Assembly (NCBI GenBank): GCA_964640995.1
Contig: CAZXJJ010000001.1
Coordinates: forward strand, 186,001 to 250,000
Reading direction: 5' to 3'
Origin: JAAYUH01 sp964640995
Lineage (GTDB): Bacteria > Caldisericota > Caldisericia > B22-G15
Length of the DNA: 64,000 bases
Within the stretch, counting starts at the first letter, position 1. Each line of letters starts with the position of its first letter. Of this stretch, positions 43,938 through 52,335 are shown one piece after another. The notes below the pieces were generated by a model. It worked only from the letters and a program-made list of their open reading frames with translations, was not told the DNA's origin and did no database searches. A program made the position numbers and the translations under genes.

Positions 43938-44998
43938 GCGAAAAAGTTTTTATAAAAGGAGCAGAAGCATTAGCAGAGGCAGTAATTCGATCTGGTTGTA
44001 GATTTTTCTATGGCTATCCAATAACTCCACAAAATGAAACACCTGAATATTTTGCAAGAAAACTTCCTTTAATTGGTGGTTTATATCTTCAGGCAGAAAG
44101 TGAAGTTGCAGCCATTAATATGGTTTATGGAACAGCATGTGCTGGAAAAAGAGTTTTTACCTCTACCTCTTCTCCTGGATTTTCTCTTATGCAAGAAGGA
44201 ATTTCATATATAGCATGCTCAAATGTCCCTGTTGTTGTTGCAAATGTTGTAAGAGGTGGTCCTGGTCTTGGAGGCATTTCTCCTGCTCAATCAGATTATT
44301 TTCAAGCAACAAAAGGTGGAGGACATGGAGATTATAAAGTTGTTGTAATTGCACCTTCATCTGTACAAGAGATAGTTGATCTTGTTCCAAAAGCATTTGA
44401 GATTGCAGATAAATATAGAACTGTTGTTGCTCTTATTCTTGATGGAGTTTTAGGACAAATGATGGAAGCAGTAGAATTCAATTATGACATAAATCCTGAA
44501 ACACTTCCTGAAAAACCATGGGCATTGACTGGTGCAAAAGGAAGAAAGAAAAACACAATTGTTTCATTTAATCTTGATCCTGAAAAACTTGAACAGATGA
44601 ATTTGGAACTAAAGAAAAAGTACGATGAGATAGAAAAAAATGAGAAGATGTGGGAAGAATATAAACTAAATGATGCAGAGTATATTTTTGTTGCTTATGG
44701 CACTGCAGCAAGAATTATAAAAACTGTTGTTGATGAAGAAAGAGAAAGAGGAATTAAAGTTGGTCTTTTTAGACCTATAACACTTTGGCCATTCCCATAC
44801 AATGAGTTAGGAAAATTTGTAAATCAAGCAAAATTTTTCTTAAATGTTGAGATGAGTTTAGGTCAGATGATAGAAGATACTCGACTTGCAATTTTAGACA
44901 GAAAACCAACATTTTTCTATGGAAGAACAGGTGGAGTTGTTCCAACAACAGTTGAAATAAAAGAGTTTTTTGAGAAAAAAATGAAGGAGGTAGAATAA
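43934..44998 (+). CDS. vorB: 2-oxoacid:ferredoxin oxidoreductase alpha subunit (VorB type)
   Basis: 354 aa: pyrimidine-binding domain of the TPP enzyme (SGCRFFYGYPITPQNETPEY, then SPGFSLMQEGISY and PGLGGISPAQSDYFQA) followed by domain II. The opening matches the branched-chain VorB type. Oxidatively decarboxylates branched 2-oxoacids to acyl-CoA with reduced ferredoxin; the Ptb/Buk neighbours support branched-chain substrates over 2-oxoglutarate. Confidence 0.9.
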   Translation: MSEKVFIKGAEALAEAVIRSGCRFFYGYPITPQNETPEYFARKLPLIGGLYLQAESEVAAINMVYGTACAGKRVFTSTSSPGFSLMQEGISYIACSNVPVVVANVVRGGPGLGGISPAQSDYFQATKGGGHGDYKVVVIAPSSVQEIVDLVPKAFEIADKYRTVVALILDGVLGQMMEAVEFNYDINPETLPEKPWALTGAKGRKKNTIVSFNLDPEKLEQMNLELKKKYDEIEKNEKMWEEYKLNDAEYIFVAYGTAARIIKTVVDEERERGIKVGLFRPITLWPFPYNELGKFVNQAKFFLNVEMSLGQMIEDTRLAILDRKPTFFYGRTGGVVPTTVEIKEFFEKKMKEVE

Positions 44999-45000
44999 AT

Positions 45001-45753
45001 ATGGAAGTTAAAACAATTTATAAATATCCAGAATCTCTTGAAAAAAGAATCACTCACTATTGTCCTGGTTGTCATCATGGAATTGTTCATAAACTTATTG
45101 CAGAGTTAATAGATGAGTTAAATTTATTAGAAAAAACAGTTATAGTTTGGCCAATTGGATGCTCTGTTTTAGGTTATGAATATTTTAAAGTTGATTCATG
45201 CGTTGCAGCACATGGAAGAGCACCAGCAATGGCAACAGGAATCAAAAGAGCAAATCCAGATAATTTTGTTTTAACATATCAAGGTGATGGAGATCTTGCA
45301 TCAATTGGAATGGCAGAAATTGTTCATGCAGCAGCAAGAGGTGAAAAAATAACAGTTATTTTTATAAACAATACAAATTACGGTATGACTGGAGGGCAGA
45401 TGGCTCCAACAACACTTCCAGGTCAAAAAACAACAACTTCACCATATGGAAGAGACCCAAAAGTTTGTGGTTATCCAATAAAAGTTGCTGAACTTCTCTC
45501 AAATCTTGAGGGTGTAGCATATATTGCAAGAGTTGCTGTAAATAAACCAGCAAGAATTACTCAAGCAAAAAAATATTTGAAAAAAGCATTTAATGCACAA
45601 CTTAGAGGTATAGGATTTTCTCTTGTTGAATTTTTATCTTCTTGTCCAGTTCAATGGCATATGACTCCACTTAAAGCACTTGAAAGAATTGAAAATGAAC
45701 TTATTCCATTTTATCCTCTTGGAGAATTTAAAGTAAAAGAAGGAGTTGAGTGA
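45001..45753 (+). CDS. 2-oxoacid:ferredoxin oxidoreductase beta subunit (TPP-binding)
   Basis: 250 aa. YCPGCHHG near residue 17 carries cysteines of the cluster region; the TPP/Mg motif is GDGDLASIG near 95 followed by NNTNYGMTGGQ near 125. Starts two bases after the alpha subunit stop. With the alpha subunit it forms the active site. Confidence 0.92.
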   Translation: MEVKTIYKYPESLEKRITHYCPGCHHGIVHKLIAELIDELNLLEKTVIVWPIGCSVLGYEYFKVDSCVAAHGRAPAMATGIKRANPDNFVLTYQGDGDLASIGMAEIVHAAARGEKITVIFINNTNYGMTGGQMAPTTLPGQKTTTSPYGRDPKVCGYPIKVAELLSNLEGVAYIARVAVNKPARITQAKKYLKKAFNAQLRGIGFSLVEFLSSCPVQWHMTPLKALERIENELIPFYPLGEFKVKEGVE

Positions 45754-45754
45754 T

Positions 45755-46297
45755 ATGGAAAAAAGATTGGAAGCTGTAATTGCTGGTTTTGGTGGTCAAG
45801 GTATTATGTTAATGGGTGAACTTATTTGTGAGGCAGCAACAAAACTAAATCTATTTGCTACATTCTTTCCTTCCTATGGTCCTGAGATGAGAGGAGGAAC
45901 TGCAAATTGTAATGTTATTGTTTCTGATAAACCAATTGCATCTCCTGTTCTTGCAATGAGTCAAAATATAATTGTTATGAATAAACCATCACTTGATAAA
46001 TTTGAAAGTAGAGTAAAAGAAAAAGGCATTCTTTTTATGAACTCTTCTTTAATAGATAAGGAACCAACAAGAAATGATATTGAAATAATAAAAATTCCTG
46101 CAAATGAGATTGCAGATAAGTTAGGAAATACTGTTGTTGCAAATATGGTTATGCTTGGAGCATTTATTGAGAAGACAAAATATCTTCCTCTAGATACTAT
46201 AAAAGAAGTTGTTGAAAAATTTTTAAGTGAAAGAAAAAAAGAATTGATTGAGATAAATCTTAAAGCACTTGATGAAGGAGCAAAATTAGTAAGATAG
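45755..46297 (+). CDS. 2-oxoacid:ferredoxin oxidoreductase gamma subunit
   Basis: 180 aa: FGGQGIMLMGELICEAA near the N-terminus and SYGPEMRGGTANCNVIVS near residue 43 define the gamma domain that binds CoA in this family. I prefer ATG 45755 (AGGAG nine bases upstream) over the TTG at 45746. Last gene of the fermentation cluster; a terminator follows at once. Confidence 0.9.
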   Translation: MEKRLEAVIAGFGGQGIMLMGELICEAATKLNLFATFFPSYGPEMRGGTANCNVIVSDKPIASPVLAMSQNIIVMNKPSLDKFESRVKEKGILFMNSSLIDKEPTRNDIEIIKIPANEIADKLGNTVVANMVMLGAFIEKTKYLPLDTIKEVVEKFLSERKKELIEINLKALDEGAKLVR

Positions 46298-46305
46298 GTT
46301 TTTAA

Positions 46306-46326
46306 GGAGGCCCTTTTAAGGCCTCC
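46306..46326 (+). terminator. Intrinsic terminator after the vor operon
   Basis: Stem GGAGGCC / GGCCTCC with a 7-base loop, followed by ATTTTTATTTTTT on the plus strand. It also lies just past the end of the convergent hydrolase gene. Confidence 0.8.
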
Positions 46327-46330
46327 ATTT

Positions 46331-47278
46331 TTATTTTTTCAAAAATTCAAACAGAATATTTAAAAATTCGTTAGGTTTTTCTTCATGCGGAACATGACCG
46401 CAATTATTTATTATTTTTAATTCACTATTTTTAATTAGTTTATTCAATTTATATCCTATCTCAACTGATATAACCTTATCAAATTCACCCCAAATTATTA
46501 AAGTTGGATTTTCAATTTTATCTAAATTTTCCTCTAAATTTAATTTTTCTTGAGAAATAAATATTTCATATAAACCTTTATCCCAGTTTTTAGCATTTAG
46601 GACCTTTTTATATTGATTAAAAACCTCTTCTGTTATAAGAGAACTGTCATAATAAGCGATATCTTTTAATCTTTTTATTTGATTAACTAAAATTTTAACA
46701 AGTGGAGGCCATAAAAATTTTCCAAAAGGAGTTTTTAAAAATTTAACTAATCCTTCACCCATTACTCCATTAAGCACAGCACCATCTTCAATTATTAATT
46801 TTTCAATGTATTGAGGATATCTAATTGTAAAATAAGTTGCAACTCCACCACCCATTGAATGTCCTAAAATAATTGCTTTTTTTACTCCAAGGGAATCTAA
46901 AAATCTTTTCACAACTTCAACCTGACCAGTTCTTGAATATGGATTAAAACTTAAATTTTTACTTGGAACTCTTTCTGTTAATCCAAATCCCGGCAAATCA
47001 ATTGCATAAACTTTATAGTTATTTGATAATGGTTTAAAAATATCCCTAAATGAATATGTGCTTGCACCAAATCCATGTATTAATAAAATTACTTTTTCAC
47101 CATCTCCATACTCTTTATAATGAAGATTAAAATTATCAATTTTTATAAATTTTGAATCATAATCTTTGAGAGTATCAATATCTTTATATGATAGTTGAAT
47201 TGAGATATAAGAGTAAAGGTAATATATAACAAATATTAATAATAAAATAATTAAAATAATCTTTAATATTTTTTTCAT
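46331..47278 (-). CDS. Membrane-anchored alpha/beta hydrolase
   Basis: 315 aa. One N-terminal hydrophobic anchor (about 3-25), then an alpha/beta hydrolase fold: oxyanion HGFGAS near residue 69, nucleophile Ser in GHSMGGGV near 140, acid Asp in IWGEFDKV near 265 and base His in NCGHVPHEE near 293. Substrate unknown (esterase, lipase or haloalkane-type are possible). Four-base overlap with the flavodoxin upstream. Confidence 0.88.
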   Translation of the reverse strand: MKKILKIILIILLLIFVIYYLYSYISIQLSYKDIDTLKDYDSKFIKIDNFNLHYKEYGDGEKVILLIHGFGASTYSFRDIFKPLSNNYKVYAIDLPGFGLTERVPSKNLSFNPYSRTGQVEVVKRFLDSLGVKKAIILGHSMGGGVATYFTIRYPQYIEKLIIEDGAVLNGVMGEGLVKFLKTPFGKFLWPPLVKILVNQIKRLKDIAYYDSSLITEEVFNQYKKVLNAKNWDKGLYEIFISQEKLNLEENLDKIENPTLIIWGEFDKVISVEIGYKLNKLIKNSELKIINNCGHVPHEEKPNEFLNILFEFLKK

Positions 47279-47748
47279 TTCAAAATATTCTCAATAAATT
47301 TGTTTATTTTATCCTCAAATTGATTGTTTTTTAAATCATCATCCTTTATAAACATGAAAACCTTTGGTTTAAACCCAACAATATTTTCAAAATCATCTAA
47401 AATTTTTATATTTTTTTCTCCAAAAACAGAAACAGAGAAAACTGAGTAATTTTTAATTTTATCTTTATAATTAACCAAAAAAGCTCTTATTGCTGGTGTA
47501 ATATTTCCTGCCCAAATAGGAGTTCCAATGATTATGTGTTCAAAATTTTCAATATCTTGCTTTAAATTTTCAATTTGAGTTAATCTCTTAAACAAAGCAT
47601 CATAACCTGAAATAATAAAACCGAAAATTCCTTCTCTCCTTTTTTTATCTATTATCTCTTCTGAAGCAAAATTTAGTTTTTCTTTTAAAACATCACCTAT
47701 TTTTCTATTATTTCCAGTTTTTGAATAATAAACAACAATTCCTTTCAT
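47275..47748 (-). CDS. Flavodoxin-like protein
   Basis: 157 aa. FMN phosphate loop YYSKTGNNRK near residue 8, and PIWAGNITPA near 75 for the isoalloxazine contact, as in flavodoxin/menaquinone-dependent oxidase-like proteins. Cytoplasmic one-electron carrier by family. Co-transcribed with the hydrolase; divergent from the flavin reductase gene, 70 bp apart. Confidence 0.88.
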   Translation of the reverse strand: MKGIVVYYSKTGNNRKIGDVLKEKLNFASEEIIDKKRREGIFGFIISGYDALFKRLTQIENLKQDIENFEHIIIGTPIWAGNITPAIRAFLVNYKDKIKNYSVFSVSVFGEKNIKILDDFENIVGFKPKVFMFIKDDDLKNNQFEDKINKFIENILK

Positions 47749-47818
47749 TTTAAATTCCTCCTTTTATTCATTTTAAACTATTTTTAAAATTATATAAAAT
47801 TAAATAAGGAGGAGAGAT

Positions 47819-48376
47819 ATGAAAAAAATTATAAAAGTTGACAATTTCACATCGTTACTACATCCTTATCCAACAACACTAATAACAACTATGGGTAATG
47901 ATAAAAAACCAAACATTATTGCTATTGCTTGGATTGCTCCACTTAGTATCAATCCACCTGTTTTAACTTTTGCTTTAAGAAGAGAAAGATACTCATATAA
48001 ACTTCTTCTTGAAAATAAAGAGTTTGTTGTGAATATTCCTGATTTTAGATATGCAGAAGAGTCACTTATTTGTGGAACATATAGTGGAAGTGATAAAGAT
48101 AAGTTTGAATTAACAGGGTTTAAACCAGTTAAATCAGATTATGTAAGCGTACCATCAATTGATGAATGCATTGCTAATATTGAATGTAGAGTTATTGATA
48201 TAGTTGATAAAAAAGAGTTAGACCATGTTATTGTAATTGGTGAAGTTTTAAATGTTAAAGTTGAAGAGGAGTTTTTTGATAAGCATTGGGATTTAACTAA
48301 AGTCAATCTTCTTTTACATGTCGGAGGAAATTTATTTACTACAAATAAAAATGAAATAAAGAAAATAAAGGTTTAA
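47819..48376 (+). CDS. Flavin reductase-like FMN-binding split-barrel protein
   Basis: 185 aa of the flavin-reductase-like (DIM6/NTAB) family: N-terminal LLHPYPTTLITTMG, then IAWIAPLSINPPVLTFALRRERYSY, and an EFVVNIPD block. Members bind FMN and serve as reductases or as FMN proteins in anaerobes. GGAGGAG precedes the ATG. Ends three bases from the convergent coiled-coil gene. Confidence 0.88.
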   Translation: MKKIIKVDNFTSLLHPYPTTLITTMGNDKKPNIIAIAWIAPLSINPPVLTFALRRERYSYKLLLENKEFVVNIPDFRYAEESLICGTYSGSDKDKFELTGFKPVKSDYVSVPSIDECIANIECRVIDIVDKKELDHVIVIGEVLNVKVEEEFFDKHWDLTKVNLLLHVGGNLFTTNKNEIKKIKV

Positions 48377-48379
48377 TTT

Positions 48380-48619
48380 TTAAAAAATCTCTTCGTTATA
48401 TTTTGTTAATTTATTTTTTGCATTTTCAAGTGCTTGTTTTAAAAATATAATCTCGCCCTTGAGTGCTCCTATTTCAAAATTTAGTTTCTCAATCTCTTTA
48501 AGAGCAGAGTAGAGTTTAAAATTTAGTGTTGCATTGAGTTTTGACAGTTTCATATTTTCTTGAATCAAAAATTCTATTTTTTCTGAGAGTTCTTCATATG
48601 ATAGTTTTTCTTTTTCCAT
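48380..48619 (-). CDS. 79-aa coiled-coil protein under a fluoride riboswitch
   Basis: 79 residues, nearly all predicted coiled coil (heptad leucine/isoleucine pattern from residue 6 to 72), highly charged, no cysteine, no membrane helix. No known family recognised; it is not CrcB/Fluc, a CLC antiporter or enolase, the usual fluoride-regulon members. AAGGAG lies five bases before the ATG and can pair with the 3' end of the riboswitch just upstream. It is monocistronic: the next gene downstream is convergent. I infer a role in the response to fluoride, or to a process fluoride disturbs, such as pyrophosphatase activity, but the sequence gives no mechanism. Confidence 0.8.
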   Translation of the reverse strand: MEKEKLSYEELSEKIEFLIQENMKLSKLNATLNFKLYSALKEIEKLNFEIGALKGEIIFLKQALENAKNKLTKYNEEIF

Positions 48620-48633
48620 ATTAACTCCTTTTA

Positions 48634-48684
48634 TTAGGAGTCATCACTCTTTGAAGAGATTTATAAGGCAGACTCCATTGCCTT
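48634..48684 (-). ncRNA. Fluoride (crcB) riboswitch aptamer
   Basis: On the minus strand: stem AAGGCA/TGCCTT enclosing loop ATGGAGTC, linker with ATAAA, hairpin CTCTT/AAGAG, then TGATGACTCCTA. This reproduces the crcB-motif architecture: loop GGAGTC (48676-48671) pairs with GACTCC (48642-48637) as the pseudoknot, and the TGATGACTCCTA tail is the family hallmark. ACTCCT (48641-48636) can alternatively pair with AGGAGT (48629-48624), which contains the ribosome site of the 79-aa gene. The pairings exclude each other, predicting translation ON with fluoride. Confidence 0.88.
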
Positions 48685-48698
48685 AAAGTTATTAATAA

Positions 48699-48726
48699 AT
48701 TTTAAATCTAAAAAACAAATTGTCAA
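48699..48726 (-). promoter_or_regulatory. Sigma-70-type promoter of the fluoride-riboswitch transcript
   Basis: Minus-strand TTGACA (48726-48721), 16-base spacer, TAAAAT (48704-48699). The predicted transcript start (about 48692) is just before the aptamer, confirming its orientation toward the 79-aa gene and away from the DUF819 gene. Confidence 0.75.
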
Positions 48727-48791
48727 CCTCTTAAAAATTAATATTATAATATTTATAAAAAACTTTAATTTTTAAATTATGGAGGTGGAGA

Positions 48792-50024
48792 GTGACAACA
48801 TTGTTTAAACCAGATGACACATGGGCATTGTGGACATTTCTTGTTGTTGCTGCATCTCTTTCCATTTACCTTGAACAGAAGTACAAATGGGCTTCAAAAA
48901 TTAGTGGTGCGGTTATTGCCTTAATTTTTGGTCTTGCTGCAACAAACTTAAGAATTGTTCCAACAGAATCTCCAGTTTGGGATAATGTTTGGACTTACAT
49001 TCTACCTCTTGCTGTAACTTTGCTTCTATTCCAAGCAGATTTAAGAAAAATTCTTAAAGAATCTGGAAGAATGTTTGGAATCTTCAACATTTCAGCAGTT
49101 GGAACACTTTTGGGTGCATTCATTGCAACTCTTCTTTTCGGAGCATTCATTCCAGAATACTATAAGGCAGCAGGTATTATGACTGGATCCTACATTGGTG
49201 GAGGAGTAAACTTTGTTGCATTATCAAAGATTTTTGAAGCAAGTGAAAATTTAATTGGTGCTCTTACAGTTGCAGATAACTTAAATATGGCTATCGCATT
49301 CATTATTCTTCTTGCTATTCCATCTTGGGCATTCTTTAGAAAAAGATTTCCTCATCCATATGAAGATGAAATTGAAAAAGCTGAGAGTGAATCAAAAGAG
49401 TTACAAGAGAAGACAAGAGCAGCAATGTATTGGAGAAGAAAAGAAATTTCTCTTCTTGATATTGCAAAAAATCTTGCAATTGCATTTGTAATTGTTTTTA
49501 TATCAGTCAAGTTTACAACTTGGGTAAAAACAGTTATTCCTGGTGATGCAACAGGATTTTTATTTATTATAAGACTTATTTTTGGACAGATTTATCTTTT
49601 AATTCCAATAATAACTCTTATACTTGCAACACTCTTTCCCAATTTCTTACCAAAAATTCCAGGTTCAAATGAAATTGGAATGTTTATGATTTATCTTTTC
49701 TTTGTTGTTATAGGAATTCCAGCAAGTTTGTATGAAATAGTAACTAAAGCACCAGTTTTACTTCTTTTCTGTCTTGTTATGGCTGTTGTTAATATTATTT
49801 TTACTCTTGGACTTGGTAAAGTATTTAAATATAGTGTTGAAGAGTGTGTACTTGCGTCAAATGCAAATCTCGGTGGACCTTCAACTGCAGCAGGAATGGC
49901 AATAGCAAAAGGATGGACAAAACTCATTGTTCCAGCAATTCTTGTTGGTATATGGGGATACATAATTGGAAATTATCTTGGAACATTTGTAGGTTATATA
50001 TTGAAAGGAATTTTCCACTTCTAA
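48792..50024 (+). CDS. DUF819-family membrane protein
   Basis: 410 aa with 11-12 membrane helices. It shows DUF819 (YjcL-like) features: AVTLLLFQADLRKI near residue 75, a GSYIGGGVNFVALSKIF block near 133, and NLGGPSTAAGMAIAKGW near 360. Transport function suspected in this family, substrate unknown. Start GTG 48792, six bases after GGAGG. Single-gene unit closed by a strong terminator. Confidence 0.88.
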   Translation: MTTLFKPDDTWALWTFLVVAASLSIYLEQKYKWASKISGAVIALIFGLAATNLRIVPTESPVWDNVWTYILPLAVTLLLFQADLRKILKESGRMFGIFNISAVGTLLGAFIATLLFGAFIPEYYKAAGIMTGSYIGGGVNFVALSKIFEASENLIGALTVADNLNMAIAFIILLAIPSWAFFRKRFPHPYEDEIEKAESESKELQEKTRAAMYWRRKEISLLDIAKNLAIAFVIVFISVKFTTWVKTVIPGDATGFLFIIRLIFGQIYLLIPIITLILATLFPNFLPKIPGSNEIGMFMIYLFFVVIGIPASLYEIVTKAPVLLLFCLVMAVVNIIFTLGLGKVFKYSVEECVLASNANLGGPSTAAGMAIAKGWTKLIVPAILVGIWGYIIGNYLGTFVGYILKGIFHF

Positions 50025-50044
50025 AATTATTTGTTTAATTTTTT

Positions 50045-50076
50045 AGCCCTTAGGAGTTAATCCTAAGGGCTTTTTT
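50045..50076 (+). terminator. Strong intrinsic terminator after the DUF819 gene
   Basis: Perfect 11-bp stem AGCCCTTAGGA / TCCTAAGGGCT with loop GTTAA, followed by a T6 tract. The best terminator in the window. Confidence 0.92.
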
Positions 50077-50096
50077 AGTTATGTATGGAGGAGATT

Positions 50097-50861
50097 ATGA
50101 ATGACAAAAATGAACTCATTTTAAAATTTTTAGAAACACCTATACCAAAATTAAAAAAAGAAGTCTGGGAAGAAATTAGAAAAATAAAAATCATTGAATG
50201 TGGAGAAGATCTTGTTCCTCTTGACCTTTATCCAGAAAAAATAATAAATCATCCTGAATATTTTATTCAAGGTTTAAAAAATTCACTGCCTGTTTGTTAT
50301 ACAAGAGTATCAATTTATGAAAAATTAATAAATGCAACTGAATTTTTACCAAATGGATATAAATTTGTTATATTTGATGCCTTCAGACCGGTTGAATTGC
50401 AGCAATCACTTTTTGACTCATATAAAGAAAAATTAAGAAAAGAAAATCCAAATTTGAGTGAAGATGAATTAATAAAATTAACATTAAATTTTGTTGCCTT
50501 ACCATCTTATGATGAAACAAAACCTTCTCCTCACAATACTGGAGGAGCAATAGACCTTTCAATATGTGATGATAAAGGAAGATTACTAGATATGGGAACT
50601 TATTTTGATGAGATGAGTGAAGTTGCAAATACAAGATATTTTGAGGAAAAAGTTGAAAGAGGCGAAAAATTAACTGAAAAGGAAATAGAAATTTTAAAAA
50701 ATAGAAGACTTCTTTTCCACATTATTACTTACTTTGACTTTACGAATTTTTCAAATGAGTGGTGGCATTATGATTATGGAAACCAACTTTGGGCTTATCA
50801 TAAAGAAAAAGATTATGCAATTTATGGTAGAAGCAGACCAAAATTCTTTTGGTATGTTTAA
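50097..50861 (+). CDS. D-Ala-D-Ala dipeptidase, VanX/DdpX family
   Basis: 254 aa zinc dipeptidase. Metal/catalytic motifs: SPHNTGGAIDLS near residue 140 (SxHxxGxAxD with the first His and Asp ligands), and EWWHYDYG near 220 giving Glu and His. AFRPVELQQSLF is the substrate-positioning Arg block. No signal peptide, so it is probably cytoplasmic, for salvage of murein dipeptide, not vancomycin resistance (no vanHA neighbours). Start ATG 50097 behind GGAGGAG. Confidence 0.88.
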   Translation: MNDKNELILKFLETPIPKLKKEVWEEIRKIKIIECGEDLVPLDLYPEKIINHPEYFIQGLKNSLPVCYTRVSIYEKLINATEFLPNGYKFVIFDAFRPVELQQSLFDSYKEKLRKENPNLSEDELIKLTLNFVALPSYDETKPSPHNTGGAIDLSICDDKGRLLDMGTYFDEMSEVANTRYFEEKVERGEKLTEKEIEILKNRRLLFHIITYFDFTNFSNEWWHYDYGNQLWAYHKEKDYAIYGRSRPKFFWYV

Positions 50862-50887
50862 ATGTTTGAGGTGATAAAATGTAGTTG

Positions 50888-51733
50888 ATGGAGAGAATTA
50901 GAGTTATTACTGATTCAACTACAAATTTACCTAAGGAATTTATTGATAAATATAATATTATTCAAATTCCATTTTATTTTGAGATTGAAAATAAGATTTA
51001 CAAAGATTCAATTGATATAACCACAGAAGAAGTTTTTAAAATAGCTGAAGAGAAAAAGCATTTAGAATTTAAATCATACCCTCCAAAAGTCGAAGATTTT
51101 TTAGATGCTTTTAAAAATGTAGAGGAAGAAAAAATCATCTGTATAACTATCGCATCAAATATAAGTGGATGCTATAAAAATGCTTTAATTGCAAAAAATA
51201 TGATTAAAGATAAAAGAATTGAAATTATAGATTCATTAAATGCTGGAAGTGGAGAAGGAATATTAACTTATAAAATTATAAAATTTATTGAAAGCGATTT
51301 ATCTTTTAAGGAAATCGTTTCAAAAGGTAGGGAATTAGTTAATAGAATTAAAACATATGTTTATATTGATTCACTTAAAGATGTTTATAGAACAGGAAGA
51401 ATTCCAAAAATTTTATCTGATTTTGGTTCACTTCTCTCATTAAAACCGATTGTTTCAATTGATTTTGGGAAAATAAAAAAAGTAACTCTCTCTAAAAATA
51501 GATATGATGGAATTTTGAAACTCATTGAAATTATAAAAAGAGAGATAAAGGGTGAAGAGATTTTTTCTATGAATATAAATTTTACAGATGAAGAAATCGA
51601 ATTTTTCAAAAATGAAATTATGAAAAATTTAGGTAAAACAAAAATATTTACTGTTCCATTTACACCAATTATGGGTTATGCAGTTTTAACTGGTGCTTTT
51701 GGTGTATCTTTTATTGGAGGTGAGAGAGAATGA
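50888..51733 (+). CDS. DegV-family fatty-acid-binding protein (FakB-like)
   Basis: 281 aa. N-terminal ITDSTTNLP and TIASNISGCYKNAL near residue 90 are the DegV signatures that cradle a fatty-acid carboxylate. Fourth-base coupling to the PlsY-like gene (four-base overlap) and a downstream Dak2 kinase indicate the FakB role: presenting fatty acid to FakA. Ribosome site is weak and distant. Confidence 0.88.
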   Translation: MERIRVITDSTTNLPKEFIDKYNIIQIPFYFEIENKIYKDSIDITTEEVFKIAEEKKHLEFKSYPPKVEDFLDAFKNVEEEKIICITIASNISGCYKNALIAKNMIKDKRIEIIDSLNAGSGEGILTYKIIKFIESDLSFKEIVSKGRELVNRIKTYVYIDSLKDVYRTGRIPKILSDFGSLLSLKPIVSIDFGKIKKVTLSKNRYDGILKLIEIIKREIKGEEIFSMNINFTDEEIEFFKNEIMKNLGKTKIFTVPFTPIMGYAVLTGAFGVSFIGGERE

Positions 51734-52335
51734 GGTTCATTGATTTTATATTGATTGCAATTTCATATTTTATTGGTTCATTAACATCTGGTATTGTTTT
51801 AACAAAATTATTTAAAAAAGAAGATATAAGAGATAAAGATTTTCCTGGAGGATCTGGTGCAGTAAGGCAATATGGAATTGGTTTTGGCTCTCTTGTTGGA
51901 CTTCTTGATATATTAAAAGGTTCAATTGTTGCACTTCTTGTTATTTGGTTTAGCAGAAATGAACTTACAATTATTCTCTCTTATATATTTTTGATTCTTG
52001 GAAATAACTATCCAATTTACTTTGGTTTTAAAGGTGGTCAAGGAGTAGGAGCAACAATAGGTTACGCAATAACTCTTTTTCCTCTTGAAGCAATAATTTC
52101 ATTTCTAGTTGGTTCAGCCTTTGCTGTATCATTCAAATTTTTAAAATTGAATAGATTTATAAAGTTTATGGGAGCAGTTCCTTTTGGTGCAATTTTTGGA
52201 TTAATAACAATGTTTATAATTTTAATTAGAAAGTATCCTTTTTATCCATTTCCTTTGCTTGTAATAATTGCAGGTGCGCTTTTACTTTTCAGAGGTCTTC
52301 AAGTAATTCTTTTTCAGAAAAAGAGAATGAGATGA
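51730..52335 (+). CDS. PlsY-like glycerol-3-phosphate acyltransferase, divergent
   Basis: 201 aa with five to six membrane helices in the PlsY pattern. PlsY moves acyl from acyl phosphate to sn-glycerol-3-phosphate. The first motif, normally GSGNxGATNxxR, reads GGSGAVRQYGIG, and the second loop reads GFKGGQGVGATIGY for the usual FKGGKGVAT. These changes suggest a divergent paralogue. Sandwiched between FakB and FakA genes with four-base overlaps, it may draw acyl phosphate directly from the kinase. Confidence 0.75.
   Translation: MRFIDFILIAISYFIGSLTSGIVLTKLFKKEDIRDKDFPGGSGAVRQYGIGFGSLVGLLDILKGSIVALLVIWFSRNELTIILSYIFLILGNNYPIYFGFKGGQGVGATIGYAITLFPLEAIISFLVGSAFAVSFKFLKLNRFIKFMGAVPFGAIFGLITMFIILIRKYPFYPFPLLVIIAGALLLFRGLQVILFQKKRMR

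Noticed and set aside
48380..48619. 79-aa coiled coil dismissed as a shadow ORF
   Set aside because: The dismissal was rejected: it has its own promoter, riboswitch and well-spaced ribosome site, and no gene on the other strand.
48620..48791. Riboswitch acting on the DUF819 gene at 48792
   Set aside because: Aptamer and promoter read on the minus strand, away from the DUF819 gene.
50097..50861. VanX-type vancomycin resistance
   Set aside because: No vanH, vanA, vanR or vanS genes nearby and no signal of transfer; dipeptide salvage is the simpler reading.
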